Under the pieces are notes generated by a model. It made no database searches. It saw only the letters and a list, made by a program, of their open reading frames with translations, and was not told the origin of the DNA. Of a stretch of DNA of 42,136 nt, positions 33,838-41,569 are shown piece after piece. The translations under genes were made by a program, and so were the position numbers. Every line of letters starts with the position of its first letter. Position 1 is the stretch's first letter. Source of the stretch: CAZFHZ01 sp964519015 (GTDB lineage: Bacteria; Blakebacterota; Blakebacteria; Blakebacterales; CAYUVJ01); contig CAZFHZ010000016.1 in assembly GCA_964519015.1 (NCBI GenBank), positions 1 through 42,136 on the forward strand. Direction: 5' to 3'.

Positions 33838-34797
33838 ATGCTCGAGCACCGTTCCCCCACCCCCGACACCCGGGCCCTGCGGCTCGGGATGAACATCTCC
33901 CTGGTCATCGGCTTCGGCATGCTGGCCATGAAGAGCACGGCCTACGCCCTGACCGGGTCGGCCGCCATCCTGAGCGACGCGGCCGAGTCGGTCGTGCACG
34001 TGGTTGCGGTCGCCTTCGCCTCCTACAGTCTCCGGCTCTCCGTCCGTCCGGCCGACGAGCGGTTCCCCTACGGCTACTCGAAGATCGGCTACTTCTCGAG
34101 CGGGTTCGAGGGCGCCCTGATCATCCTGGCGGCGCTCTTCATCATCTTCGAGGCCGTCCGCAAGTGGCTGACCGGCCTCTACCTGGAGAACCTCGGGCTC
34201 GGCACGGCGCTGACCGCGGTGGCGGTGATCGTCAACGCCATCCTCGGTTTCTACCTGGTCCGGCTCGGCCGGAAGCACCACTCGATCATCCTGGAAGCCG
34301 ATGGGAAGCACGTCCTGACCGATTCCTGGACCAGCCTGGGTGTGCTGGTCGGGCTGGGCCTCACCCTGACCACCGACTGGCTCCCCTGGGACCCGATCTG
34401 CGCCATCCTGGTCGCCCTCAACATCCTCTTCTCGGGAGTGGGCCTGATCCGGCGGAGCATCGGGGGGCTCATGGATACCGCCGAACCGGCAGTCAACCAG
34501 CAGTTGAAAGAGATCCTCGACCGGGAGACCACCCGCCACGGCATCGGCTACCACGACCTGCGCCACCGCGACCTGGGGGACGCCCATTGGGTGGAGGTCC
34601 ACCTGCTCTATCCCGGCGCCATGCCGCTGCGGCAGGCTCATCAGATCGCGACCGGGATCGAAGAGGAGATCGAACGGCGGATGGAACCCGCGGCCCGGGT
34701 ATTCACCCACCTGGAAGCGATCGAGGACCATCAGACCGTCCACAGCGACGCGGGGCCCACGCCCGGGGAAGGCACCGGCGCACCGCCCTCCGTTTAG
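33838..34797 (+). CDS. Cation diffusion facilitator (CDF) metal transporter
   Basis: A 319-residue inner-membrane antiporter exporting divalent metal ions. The ATG at 33838 is the first plausible start after the divergent protease gene. Six helices are visible. The metal site uses LSDAAES in helix 2 and HVLTDSW (HxxxD) in helix 5. Helix 2 has D-xx-ES rather than the D-xxx-D of E. coli YiiP, a subtype often seen in COG0053 proteins. The conserved FPYGYSKIGYFSS loop precedes helix 3. A cytoplasmic domain (about 205-300) carries the dimer and regulatory metal site with several His. Zn, Fe, Mn or Co cannot be told apart. Its TAG overlaps the convergent GNAT stop (TTAG). Confidence 0.92.
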   Translation: MLEHRSPTPDTRALRLGMNISLVIGFGMLAMKSTAYALTGSAAILSDAAESVVHVVAVAFASYSLRLSVRPADERFPYGYSKIGYFSSGFEGALIILAALFIIFEAVRKWLTGLYLENLGLGTALTAVAVIVNAILGFYLVRLGRKHHSIILEADGKHVLTDSWTSLGVLVGLGLTLTTDWLPWDPICAILVALNILFSGVGLIRRSIGGLMDTAEPAVNQQLKEILDRETTRHGIGYHDLRHRDLGDAHWVEVHLLYPGAMPLRQAHQIATGIEEEIERRMEPAARVFTHLEAIEDHQTVHSDAGPTPGEGTGAPPSV

Positions 34798-35495
34798 TCC
34801 CCGGGCGGGTCGAAGCGCGGGTCCCGACCCAAGTAATCCTCGGGTCGGGCGACCTCCTCGTTGACCCATTCGATCACGGCGGCGAAACCCTGACTCTCCG
34901 GGTCCTTGGAGAGGTAGGTATCGGTGATGGCCAGCACGTGGAAGCCCTGGCTGATCTGGAAGGATAGGGTGGGGTCTCCGATCTCCCCGGCGATGACCTT
35001 CTGCACATACTCCAGCGCGCTCATGCGGCCGGAGTAGTCGCTGTAGCCGGCCAGGCGCGCCCCCGCCCGGATCCGTGCCAGTCCCAGCCGCCGGCAGAGC
35101 TCGCGACGGGTCACATAGAGCTCCTTGCCGATCCCCAGCCCCTGCCAGGCCGGGTCGACGATGATCTCGGCGCCGTAGAGGGTGCGGCCGTTCTCGGGGT
35201 CGTGGGTGGTGAAGAATCCGGCGTCGGTGATCTCCCGCCAGGTGTGATCGAACTCATAATCGTCCCAGGTCACGATCAGGCTTGCGGCCATTCCCACCAC
35301 CAGCTCACTCGGCCGGTGGATGGCCACCGTCTGCCCTTCGGGGAAGACCTGAAGGTGACTGGCCAGCTGCGCTTCGTTCCACGGCTTGCTGCTGGGGTAG
35401 ACATCGAGGCAGAGACCGATGATGCGGGAGAAGTGCTCCGGCCGGGTGTTGGCGATCTCGATCTCGGCGCGGATATCGGGCTTGCGCTTGGCCAT
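34794..35495 (-). CDS. GNAT-family N-acetyltransferase
   Basis: A 233-residue cytoplasmic protein with the acetyl-CoA motif VDPAWQGLGIGKELYVTRREL (positions 123-143). It resembles the GNAT half of YhcX-like proteins, in which a GNAT domain is fused to a carbon-nitrogen hydrolase (IRAEIEIANTRPEHF opening; RLAGYSDYSGRMSALEYVQKV). Here the hydrolase is a separate gene 11 bases upstream on the same strand. The acceptor substrate is unknown. Its TAA overlaps the stop of the convergent CDF gene. Confidence 0.88.
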   Translation of the reverse strand: MAKRKPDIRAEIEIANTRPEHFSRIIGLCLDVYPSSKPWNEAQLASHLQVFPEGQTVAIHRPSELVVGMAASLIVTWDDYEFDHTWREITDAGFFTTHDPENGRTLYGAEIIVDPAWQGLGIGKELYVTRRELCRRLGLARIRAGARLAGYSDYSGRMSALEYVQKVIAGEIGDPTLSFQISQGFHVLAITDTYLSKDPESQGFAAVIEWVNEEVARPEDYLGRDPRFDPPGD

Positions 35496-35506
35496 GGGGT
35501 CCCGGC

Positions 35507-36397
35507 TCAGAGCTCGACCCGGTCGAGAGTGGCCAGCACTTCGGCGGTGGTGATGGAATCACGCAGCGGGAGCACCGTCCCCCGCTCTCGCGACTCCCGG
35601 ATGGTGTCGAGGTTGAGTTCGCCGATGACCATCATCTCCTGGTTGGTGTTCCCCTCGGCCAGGATGCCGTCGCGGGCGAAGGGGAAATCGCTCGGAGTGA
35701 GGATGGCCGACTGGCCGTAGTTGAGCGAGACGGCCGGCACCATGGGGATCGAGCCGACCGTGCTGGATAATACCACGTAGATCTGGTTCTCGATCGCCCG
35801 GGCCTGGGCGCAGTACCGCACCCGCAGGTAGCCCTGACGCTCGTCGGTGCAGGAAGGTACCACCAGGATGTAGCACCCCTCGCGGGCGGCCGCCCGGGCG
35901 ATCTCGGGGAACTCCACGTCGTAGCAGATGGCGATGGCCACCGGTCCGAAGTCGGTCTCGAATATCCGCAGGCGCTGGCGGGGACTGACCAGCCACTCTT
36001 CCCGCTCCCAGCGGGTCATGTGCAGCTTTCCCTGGAAGGCATGCTCGCCGTTGGGGGCGAAGAAGAGGGAGTGGTTGAAGACCCGCTCGTCCCCGTCGTC
36101 GATCACCGGGATGGTGCCGGCCACGATGTAGAGCCCGCTCTCCCGGGCCAACCGGCTCATGAGCTCGACGAACGTCTCCTCGCGTCGCGCCAGGATACGG
36201 ACCTGTTCGGGGATAGGTTTCTTCAGGTCGCCGAGGGTCAGGAGCTGGACAGTGAAATACTCGGGGAAGACGAGCAGGTGAGCCTTGTAGTCCTGAGCCG
36301 TCCAGACCAGCCCTTCGACCTGCTGGGCGAACTCATCCATCGAACGGACGGGCCGGATCCAATACTGCACGGAGGCCACCCGCAGGCGATCGCTCAT
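35507..36397 (-). CDS. Carbon-nitrogen hydrolase (nitrilase superfamily)
   Basis: A 296-residue amidohydrolase with the full triad E46 (FPEYF), K124 (GKLHMTRWE) and C158 (ICYDVEFPE). The ATG at 36397 has AGGGGGGACGAG upstream and gives the natural family start MSDRLRVASVQ. The set KLHMTRWE and TIPVIDDG matches the hydrolase half of GNAT-nitrilase fusions. It is the first gene of a two-gene operon with the GNAT gene. It likely hydrolyses an amide or nitrile, possibly acting on a product or precursor of the acetylated compound, but no substrate can be read. Confidence 0.9.
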   Translation of the reverse strand: MSDRLRVASVQYWIRPVRSMDEFAQQVEGLVWTAQDYKAHLLVFPEYFTVQLLTLGDLKKPIPEQVRILARREETFVELMSRLARESGLYIVAGTIPVIDDGDERVFNHSLFFAPNGEHAFQGKLHMTRWEREEWLVSPRQRLRIFETDFGPVAIAICYDVEFPEIARAAAREGCYILVVPSCTDERQGYLRVRYCAQARAIENQIYVVLSSTVGSIPMVPAVSLNYGQSAILTPSDFPFARDGILAEGNTNQEMMVIGELNLDTIRESRERGTVLPLRDSITTAEVLATLDRVEL

Positions 36398-36505
36398 CTC
36401 GTCCCCCCTGGCCGGGATCATGGTTCCGGGCGACCGGCGCCGACCGCCCCTGCTTCCAGCTTTGTGGATGGGCGGGCCGGACGCAAGGGGAGCCTGTGCG
36501 GAGGA

Positions 36506-37372
36506 CTACTTCTCCTTGCTCCCCCGGATGATCGGAGCGAGTTCGTAGGCTTCCCGGTCGTGGGCCTGGGCCAGGACCCGCAGGTTGTCCCCTCCCTTGG
36601 CCGGGATGCCGGCCGCGGCCAGGCGGGCCAGGCCCGTTTCCAGCGGCACGCCCTCCCGCTCGCACAGCTGCTGGACGGTCATCCGCCCCCAGCCGCCCCC
36701 CTGTCCTCCGGCGCCTGCTCCGCCGCCCCCCCCGCCGCCGGCTCCCCCTCCGGCGCCAGAGCGGGGAGCCACCAGGTCGGCCAATGCCTTGGGGGTAGCA
36801 GCGTTCGCTTCCGCCAGGTCCCCCAGGACGGCCGAGGTGTCCACCCCGGCGATCCCGGCCGCGGTCAGCCGTTCCACCACCTGTTCGACGCGCATCCCGA
36901 CGGCCCGGGCGTACTGGGCGACGGTCAACTCCTCGGCATGGGGGACCGGCGGTTCGCTCTGCTCGTTCGACCACGACTGGGTCAGGTACTCACCGAGCGC
37001 CATCACGCTGCTGAAGGGGGGGACCTCCAGGAGGGTGAGCAGGAAGAAACCGAGGGTGAAGAGGGTGGCCAGGCCCGTCTCCCGCTTCATCCGCAGGCCG
37101 GCCTGCAGCCGGTGCTTCAGGTAGCTCCAGAAGATGGCCCAGTTGAAGTAGAGGTGGACCAGGGCGGCCACCACGAAGAGGAAGGCGAAGATGGTGTGGA
37201 GGGCCTGCCACTGTCCCTTGGTCAGCCCGATGAAGCGCCACTCCACCCAGTGCGCCACCCGCCCGGGTGGGGAGAGGTAGAGCACCAGGCCGGTCACGGT
37301 GATGATCGCGCCACTCAGCACGATGTAGAGGGTGGTGAACGCCTTCCAGTTGAAGCGCTTCTTCTCCGCCAT
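36506..37372 (-). CDS. DUF4405-type membrane protein with duplicated helical C-terminal domain
   Basis: A 288-residue protein. Residues about 12-135 hold three or four helices of the DUF4405 kind, related to small cytochrome b proteins. H59 and H73 (ALHTIFAFLFVVAALVH) lie 14 apart in one helix, a spacing seen in haem-binding helices. The C-terminal half has two similar units (about 149-204 and 231-283), each with a T-V-Q-x(4)-EGM/GVP opening, a V/A-L-xR-L-xAAGI core and later L/A-L-A-D. They are joined by a low-complexity Gly-rich linker at 206-228. Neither unit matches a family I know. The ATG at 37372 has GGCGAG just upstream. It probably binds haem and may pass electrons, but this is inference. 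Confidence 0.7.
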   Translation of the reverse strand: MAEKKRFNWKAFTTLYIVLSGAIITVTGLVLYLSPPGRVAHWVEWRFIGLTKGQWQALHTIFAFLFVVAALVHLYFNWAIFWSYLKHRLQAGLRMKRETGLATLFTLGFFLLTLLEVPPFSSVMALGEYLTQSWSNEQSEPPVPHAEELTVAQYARAVGMRVEQVVERLTAAGIAGVDTSAVLGDLAEANAATPKALADLVAPRSGAGGGAGGGGGGGAGAGGQGGGWGRMTVQQLCEREGVPLETGLARLAAAGIPAKGGDNLRVLAQAHDREAYELAPIIRGSKEK

Positions 37373-37498
37373 CTCGCCTATCCGTCCGTTCCCAGGTCCC
37401 GGGTGTGGCCGCTGACCTTCTCCGACCTCCGCCGGAGCATCGCAGCCCCTCACCTGGTAAGAAACCGAAGAACGGCCGGAGGATTCAATAAAAACGCG

Positions 37499-37714
37499 TC
37501 ATTCCGCCCGCAGTACCTCGATCGGATCCACCCGCAGGGCCCGGCGGGCCGGCAGCAGGCAGGCCAGGATGCCCGCGGTGACCAGGACAGCGGCCACGCC
37601 CAGGTAGGTGGCTGTATCGGAGGCGCCGACCTGGAAAAGAAGAAGGACCGCACCGGCCCGCTCGCGCGAGCCCGAGGCGGTGGCCCGGTCCTCCAGCGAG
37701 ATGCCGGTCGGGTT
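37499..37714 (-). pseudogene. 3' remnant of an FtsX/MacB-type ABC permease
   Basis: Reading on the minus strand directly downstream of the propeller-lipoprotein stop (37715-37717), in the same frame, about 70 codons run to a TGA at 37499-37501. The last 48 give LLFQVGASDTATYLGV, then ACLLPARRALRVDPIEVLRAE. That is the final transmembrane helix and C-terminal signature of FtsX/MacB-like permeases, including the large single-protein ADOP type. The rest of the permease, at least 300 residues, is absent and no start is present. This is a decayed gene end, likely left by deletion or by insertion of the neighbouring lipoprotein gene. Confidence 0.75.
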
Positions 37715-38953
37715 TCAGGCCGGAGGGGTCCCCACCCGGGCGACGAAGAAGAGGTCGGTACCGTTCGCATCGCCGCCGGTGATGCGGAAGAGGGCATCTC
37801 CATCCGGCGTGAAGGCCACCGGCGGTGGGAGGTTCGGCCGGCTTCCGAGGAAGGTGAGATCCCGATCGAACACATCGAGCCTCTGCCCGCTGTTCTCGGT
37901 GGTATTGGCGAGCACCCAGATCCGGCCCAGCGGGTCGACCACGATCCGCTCGATCGCCGGGCGCCGTTCTGCGAACGGAAGCCGGTTCTCCAGACCCGGG
38001 TTGCTCCGCTGGAAATCCTCCCGGTCCACTCCGTACAGGTCGGCCAGTCGGATGATAAAGGCCGCCCGGTCGGCTCCGGTCACTGCCAGGTCGGGAGTCG
38101 GAGCGACCAATTCCCGCTGGATGCGGCCGGTCAGGTCTCGTTCCTCGATCCGGTAATCGGCGGTGGTCACCGTATACACCCGGTCCCCACCTCCCCAGGC
38201 CCAGTGCAGCTCGGGGGTATAGGCGGGCGGATCGAACATGGTCGTGGGGCCCAATCCTGGGAAGATGACGCTCGCATTGGCAGTGGGCTGAGTACGCATC
38301 ACCGCGAGGGTGTCCGCCGGTGAACCATCTAGGAGGGAGATACTGAGACCGCGGAAACCGTCGCCGGACCGGGTCAAAAGAAGCTCTCTGCCGTCGGGCG
38401 TGATCACGAAGCCTTCGTAGTCATACCGGCCCGGTCCCGGCCAGTGCACCACCCGCTGGAACGAGCCATCCCGTCCGAAGACGGCGTACCGTCGCAGGCC
38501 GATATCCCCCACCCAGATCTCGTCGCCGCGGATGAACATCTGTAGGGGATACTCGAACTCACCGGGGCCTGATCCCCGGCGCCCGAAGATGTGGACCGGA
38601 CGCCCCTGCCGGTCGACCCGGACGACCTGCCGGTTACCGGCATCGAGCAGATAGAAGCCGTCGGGGGACCCTACCGCCCAGTGGACATCGTTGAAATCGT
38701 AACCGGAATCGCTCCTCCAGAGATGCCAGACGGCCAGGGTGTCCAGACCGAGCCCGATCTCGGGGATCCGGTGCCAGGTCGTCCGCGCGATGCCGGAAGC
38801 CAGCGTCTCCCGGGTGACCTCGCCTCCATCTCTGCCGGTCCCGCAGGCGGTGATCAGTATGCTGAGTGTGAGAGCAATCAGGGTGGGGAATCGCGGACCT
38901 CTGAGCGGGGGATATGGCCGCGGACGGATCTCTGGATGGGTCATCTTCGTCAT
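37715..38953 (-). CDS. 6-bladed beta-propeller lipoprotein
   Basis: A 412-residue exported lipoprotein. The ATG at 38953 has GGAGGG six bases upstream; a signal with Arg-rich start ends in the lipobox ITAC. The body consists of NHL-like blades (FYLLDAGNRQVVRVDRQGRPV, DEIWVGDIGLRRYAVFGRDGSF, GRIWVLANTTENSGQRLDVFD) and the family hallmark FGRRGSGPGEFEYP, found in the 6-bladed propeller/DUF4934-type proteins common in Bacteroidota-like bacteria. A role in binding a ligand, glycan or protein at the outer membrane is likely, but no enzyme site is seen. Its stop lies in frame with the permease remnant. Confidence 0.8.
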   Translation of the reverse strand: MTKMTHPEIRPRPYPPLRGPRFPTLIALTLSILITACGTGRDGGEVTRETLASGIARTTWHRIPEIGLGLDTLAVWHLWRSDSGYDFNDVHWAVGSPDGFYLLDAGNRQVVRVDRQGRPVHIFGRRGSGPGEFEYPLQMFIRGDEIWVGDIGLRRYAVFGRDGSFQRVVHWPGPGRYDYEGFVITPDGRELLLTRSGDGFRGLSISLLDGSPADTLAVMRTQPTANASVIFPGLGPTTMFDPPAYTPELHWAWGGGDRVYTVTTADYRIEERDLTGRIQRELVAPTPDLAVTGADRAAFIIRLADLYGVDREDFQRSNPGLENRLPFAERRPAIERIVVDPLGRIWVLANTTENSGQRLDVFDRDLTFLGSRPNLPPPVAFTPDGDALFRITGGDANGTDLFFVARVGTPPA

Positions 38954-39373
38954 GATTGCCCTCCGGCTTCGCCTTATCTGTATGCCTGGTTTAACGAAGA
39001 GCTCAGCTGGATGGTTGGGTGCATCGACACCCACGAGCCGGAACGGTAGTCACTCCCTGGATTGCGAATTCGGGTCTTTCGCTTCAGGAAATGATCGACG
39101 GCGGCTTCCCGCTCAGCCCCGACAGTTCGGAGACATCCCACCACTTGCAATTGCGTTCATCCAGATGCCCTTCCGGTCCGCTGTCGACTGGCGGCGATGC
39201 CGACTCCTGATCTCGGACGGGCTCAGATATCCTCGGCTCCCGAGCATGCGGTTCTCCATTTCCCATCCGCGTAGACCTGTAGCGCCATAAGCATCTCTCG
39301 GTTGCTAGGTGAGAATGACTACAAAAGTGAGGGAGGTTCCCGACTCGGCTCAATCGGCGGGTTAGCGCCCCTT
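38954..39373. other. Intergenic region between propeller gene and mazF remnant
   Basis: This 420-base stretch has an open frame at 39084-39353 (minus, 89 residues) without a usable ribosome site or recognisable family; I do not trust it. The part near 38954-39000 must hold the lipoprotein promoter. No repeats, tRNA or clear terminator were seen. Base composition is lower in GC than in the regions to the left. Confidence 0.5.
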
Positions 39374-39557
39374 TCAGTAGATGCAGGAGTCAAGGAGTGA
39401 CAAGGCCTCTTGTAGGACTTGATCGGGTGCTTTCCCGATGCGTCTTACATTCCGAGTGCGGAAGTCAAGCGACTTGACCTGCTCAACCATTACATACCCT
39501 GTAACACCGTGACCGTCTGGGATTGACACATGGAAAGGGTAGTCACGCCGGGTACTA
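39374..39557 (-). pseudogene. 5'-truncated mazF/pemK toxin gene
   Basis: From the IS border the minus-strand frame reads TSTRRDYPFHVSIP, then GVTGYVMVEQVKSLDFRTRN, ending with LSLLDSCIY. This is the C-terminal half of MazF/PemK ribonuclease toxins, with the typical EQVKSLD strand. The N-terminal half and any antitoxin gene are missing; the frame only stays open upstream by reading into the insertion sequence. It is therefore a dead toxin fragment, cut by the element. Confidence 0.75.
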
Positions 39558-39590
39558 GTGAAATGTAACTCACATCGCGTTAGTACGGAT
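39558..39590 (+). repeat. Left terminal inverted repeat of the IS630 element
   Basis: It matches the reverse complement of the right end at about 21 of the first 33 positions, and most differences are transitions. It starts right after the target TA at 39556-39557 and overlaps the end of the transposase gene. Confidence 0.55.
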
Positions 39591-40640
39591 ACGTCGTTTG
39601 ACATTGCGGTAAGTCCACACGAAAGGCTGGCAGGCTTTGTTGTGGGCTCGGATGTACTGCATCAGCTTGCGGCGCAGATCGCTCAGTGAGGTGAAGATGC
39701 CGCGTGTGATCATGTCCCGCTGGATCTTGGAAAACCAGAGTTCGATCTGGTTCAACCAGGAAGCATAGGTGGGGGTGTAGTGGATCGTCACACGAGGATG
39801 CTCCTCGAGCCAAGCGGCTACACGCTTGGTCTTGTGGGCCGAGAGGTTGTCGCAGATGATGTGGATCTGGCGTCTCTTTGGTTGGGTGGCCACCACCTTA
39901 TCGAGGAAGCGGACGAACGCTTCACTGGTGTGCCGCTCGGCGGGCATGCCCTCCACCTTTCCGGTCCCGACTTCCAACGTCGCATAGAGCGAGAGGGTGC
40001 CGTGGCGCACGTACTCAAAGCCGTGCCGTTCCGCTCGGCCGGGCGAGAGGGGCAGGATGGGATCGCGCCGGTCCAGAGCTTGGATAGCCGTCTTCTCATC
40101 GACACAGAAGACGGCCGCATGCGCAGGTGGGTTGAGATAGAGCCCGATGATATCGGCGGCCTTACGCTCAAAGTCGGGATCGGGACTGGCCACATAGCGC
40201 TCCAGCCGATGAGGTTTCAGTCCTGCTCGTTGCCAGACCCGATGGACGGTCATGTGACTGATGCCGAGTTGAGCCGCCATACGACGTGTCGTCCAATGCG
40301 TGTAGGGCCGGGGAGGTGGCTGTTGGGTGAGCGCCAGGATCTTGGCCTCCATCTTGGGCGAGAGTCGATCTCCACGGCCATCGCGGGGGCGGTCCCGCAG
40401 GCCGGCAACACGGCGGGACTGAAACCGCTTGCGCCATCGGGCGATAGTTGGATCACTGATACTAAAGCGTGCCCGTAATGCCGCATAAGGGGTACCCTTC
40501 GCGAGAGCCAGAATCATTTGGGCGCGCTGGACGAGGGCGGCACTCAGGTTACGTGAGCGCGCCATGGTCTCCAGTTCGGAGCGTTCGCCTGGAGATAAGT
40601 CGAGGGGCTGGGGAGAAGTAAACATGCCCCAGTATAACAT
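39570..40640 (-). CDS. IS630-family transposase
   Basis: A 356-residue DDE transposase. Residues about 20-130 form the helix-turn-helix DNA-binding region (LVQRAQMILALAKGTPY, ISDPTIARWRKRF, ISHMTVHRVWQRAGLKP). The catalytic domain follows with CVDEKTAIQAL (first Asp), ICDNLSAHKT (second Asp) and SWLNQIELWF (Glu). It is full length and undamaged, so the element may still be mobile. The start could be the ATG at 40640 or one five codons later at 40625; neither has a strong Shine-Dalgarno. Confidence 0.93.
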   Translation of the reverse strand: MLYWGMFTSPQPLDLSPGERSELETMARSRNLSAALVQRAQMILALAKGTPYAALRARFSISDPTIARWRKRFQSRRVAGLRDRPRDGRGDRLSPKMEAKILALTQQPPPRPYTHWTTRRMAAQLGISHMTVHRVWQRAGLKPHRLERYVASPDPDFERKAADIIGLYLNPPAHAAVFCVDEKTAIQALDRRDPILPLSPGRAERHGFEYVRHGTLSLYATLEVGTGKVEGMPAERHTSEAFVRFLDKVVATQPKRRQIHIICDNLSAHKTKRVAAWLEEHPRVTIHYTPTYASWLNQIELWFSKIQRDMITRGIFTSLSDLRRKLMQYIRAHNKACQPFVWTYRNVKRRIRTNAM

Positions 40641-40643
40641 AGG

Positions 40644-40676
40644 ATGAGTACTTACACAACTTCAGATACGTTCTAC
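40644..40676 (-). repeat. Right terminal inverted repeat of the IS630 element
   Basis: This is the partner of the left end. It stops right before the target TA at 40677-40678 and sits upstream of the transposase start. Confidence 0.55.
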
Positions 40677-40678
40677 TA

Positions 40679-41240
40679 GTCGTAGATCTAGAATCCCGGC
40701 GGTCACATATCGGCGATCCAAATCAGCACCGAAGAGTGCAATAGTACCGCTGAAGAACTGATTGGTGGATGATCGCAGTTGACTCAGAAAGACGCCTTCC
40801 TCAGTCATGATCGAAAGGCGGTTCTCCATCCGATCAGGCACATATACTCTGCCCTGGTCGACAATTATCTGCGAAGGATATGTGAACTCGCCGGGTCCAC
40901 TACCACGCTTGCCAAAACTGCCGAGAAGATCTCCCTCCGCAGAAAATCGATATACCTTCGCGTCTCGTATATCTACCACGTACAGGATGCCATCATTGCT
41001 GACCGCCGACGGAGCGCCCCCGTACATGATGAAGGTATCCTCTCCTTGGTTAGCACCGATAACAAACCGTTCTTCTACTTGGTATGGATTCTCAGGAGGC
41101 ACGTAATCATGAGCGTATGTGCGCACGGACACACCGTCGACTAATTCTATCAGATACTCTGGTTCCTTGCTTGAGCAAGAGGCACAAATGAAAGCAGAGA
41201 ATGCAGTGAGGAGGAGTTTGATTCCTATGAATCTACCCAT
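40679..41240 (-). pseudogene. 3'-truncated 6-bladed propeller lipoprotein gene
   Basis: The open frame from ATG 41240 encodes a signal with a lipobox-like ICASC, then blades DGILYVVDIRDAKVYRFSAEGD and the family hallmark FGKRGSGPGEFTYP. It is cut at the IS border and reads a few codons into the element before a stop at 40662. Only about 187 of the roughly 400 residues of the family remain. Codon use is AT-rich compared with the region before 38950, which suggests later arrival. Confidence 0.8.
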
Positions 41241-41569
41241 GTGGGCCCTTCTGCTGAGCAGCAGAGAGAGCGCTTAGACATGAAGCATATATCTGGATAA
41301 TCCCCTCTGACAGTGTTAAGTCCCGTTGTGGTCCTAACGGCCTGCGCGTCAGTTGCAGCGGCACTTAACCAGGAGCAAGGATGACAGAGATCACCGCCGC
41401 AGACAACTGCATGCGCTTGTTGGGCGATCAATCAAGGTATAGGATGATGAAAACGGTTATAGAGTCCGATGTTGGAATGTAATGCCCAGGAGGATCTATA
41501 CGAAGCAAGGTGCCTGACGTCTATTGGAGGAGGGTTTATAATTGGAAAAGAACCATCAGGAGACAACAC
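41241..41569. other. Divergent intergenic region between two propeller genes
   Basis: These 329 bases are lower in GC than the bulk of the window and carry the promoters of both flanking lipoprotein genes; I could not fix exact boxes. A minor CTGCT/AGCAG palindrome lies near 41250-41263. An open frame across 41225-41431 on the minus strand shows no family and no ribosome site. Confidence 0.4.

Larger units (their letters stand above)
39558..40676 (-). mobile_element. IS630-family insertion sequence (about 1.12 kb)
   Basis: The element is bounded on each side by TA (39556-39557 and 40677-40678), the expected IS630/Tc1 target duplication. The ends are imperfect inverted repeats starting GTGAAATGTAAC on the left and GTAGAACGTATC on the right. 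It carries one transposase gene. The flanking genes are two different broken genes, so it marks a rearrangement. The ends were set by hand from the TA and repeat match, so they could be off by a few bases. Confidence 0.75.

Noticed and set aside
33739..34869. 377-codon N-terminal extension of the protease-barrel gene
   Set aside because: It runs antisense through the CDF transporter gene, and the ATG at 33738 begins a proper signal peptide.
36020..38323. 767-residue plus-strand open frame
   Set aside because: It crosses three well-supported minus-strand genes and encodes low-complexity, His/Gly/Glu-rich sequence.
39084..39353. 89-residue minus-strand open frame
   Set aside because: No ribosome site and no recognisable motif.
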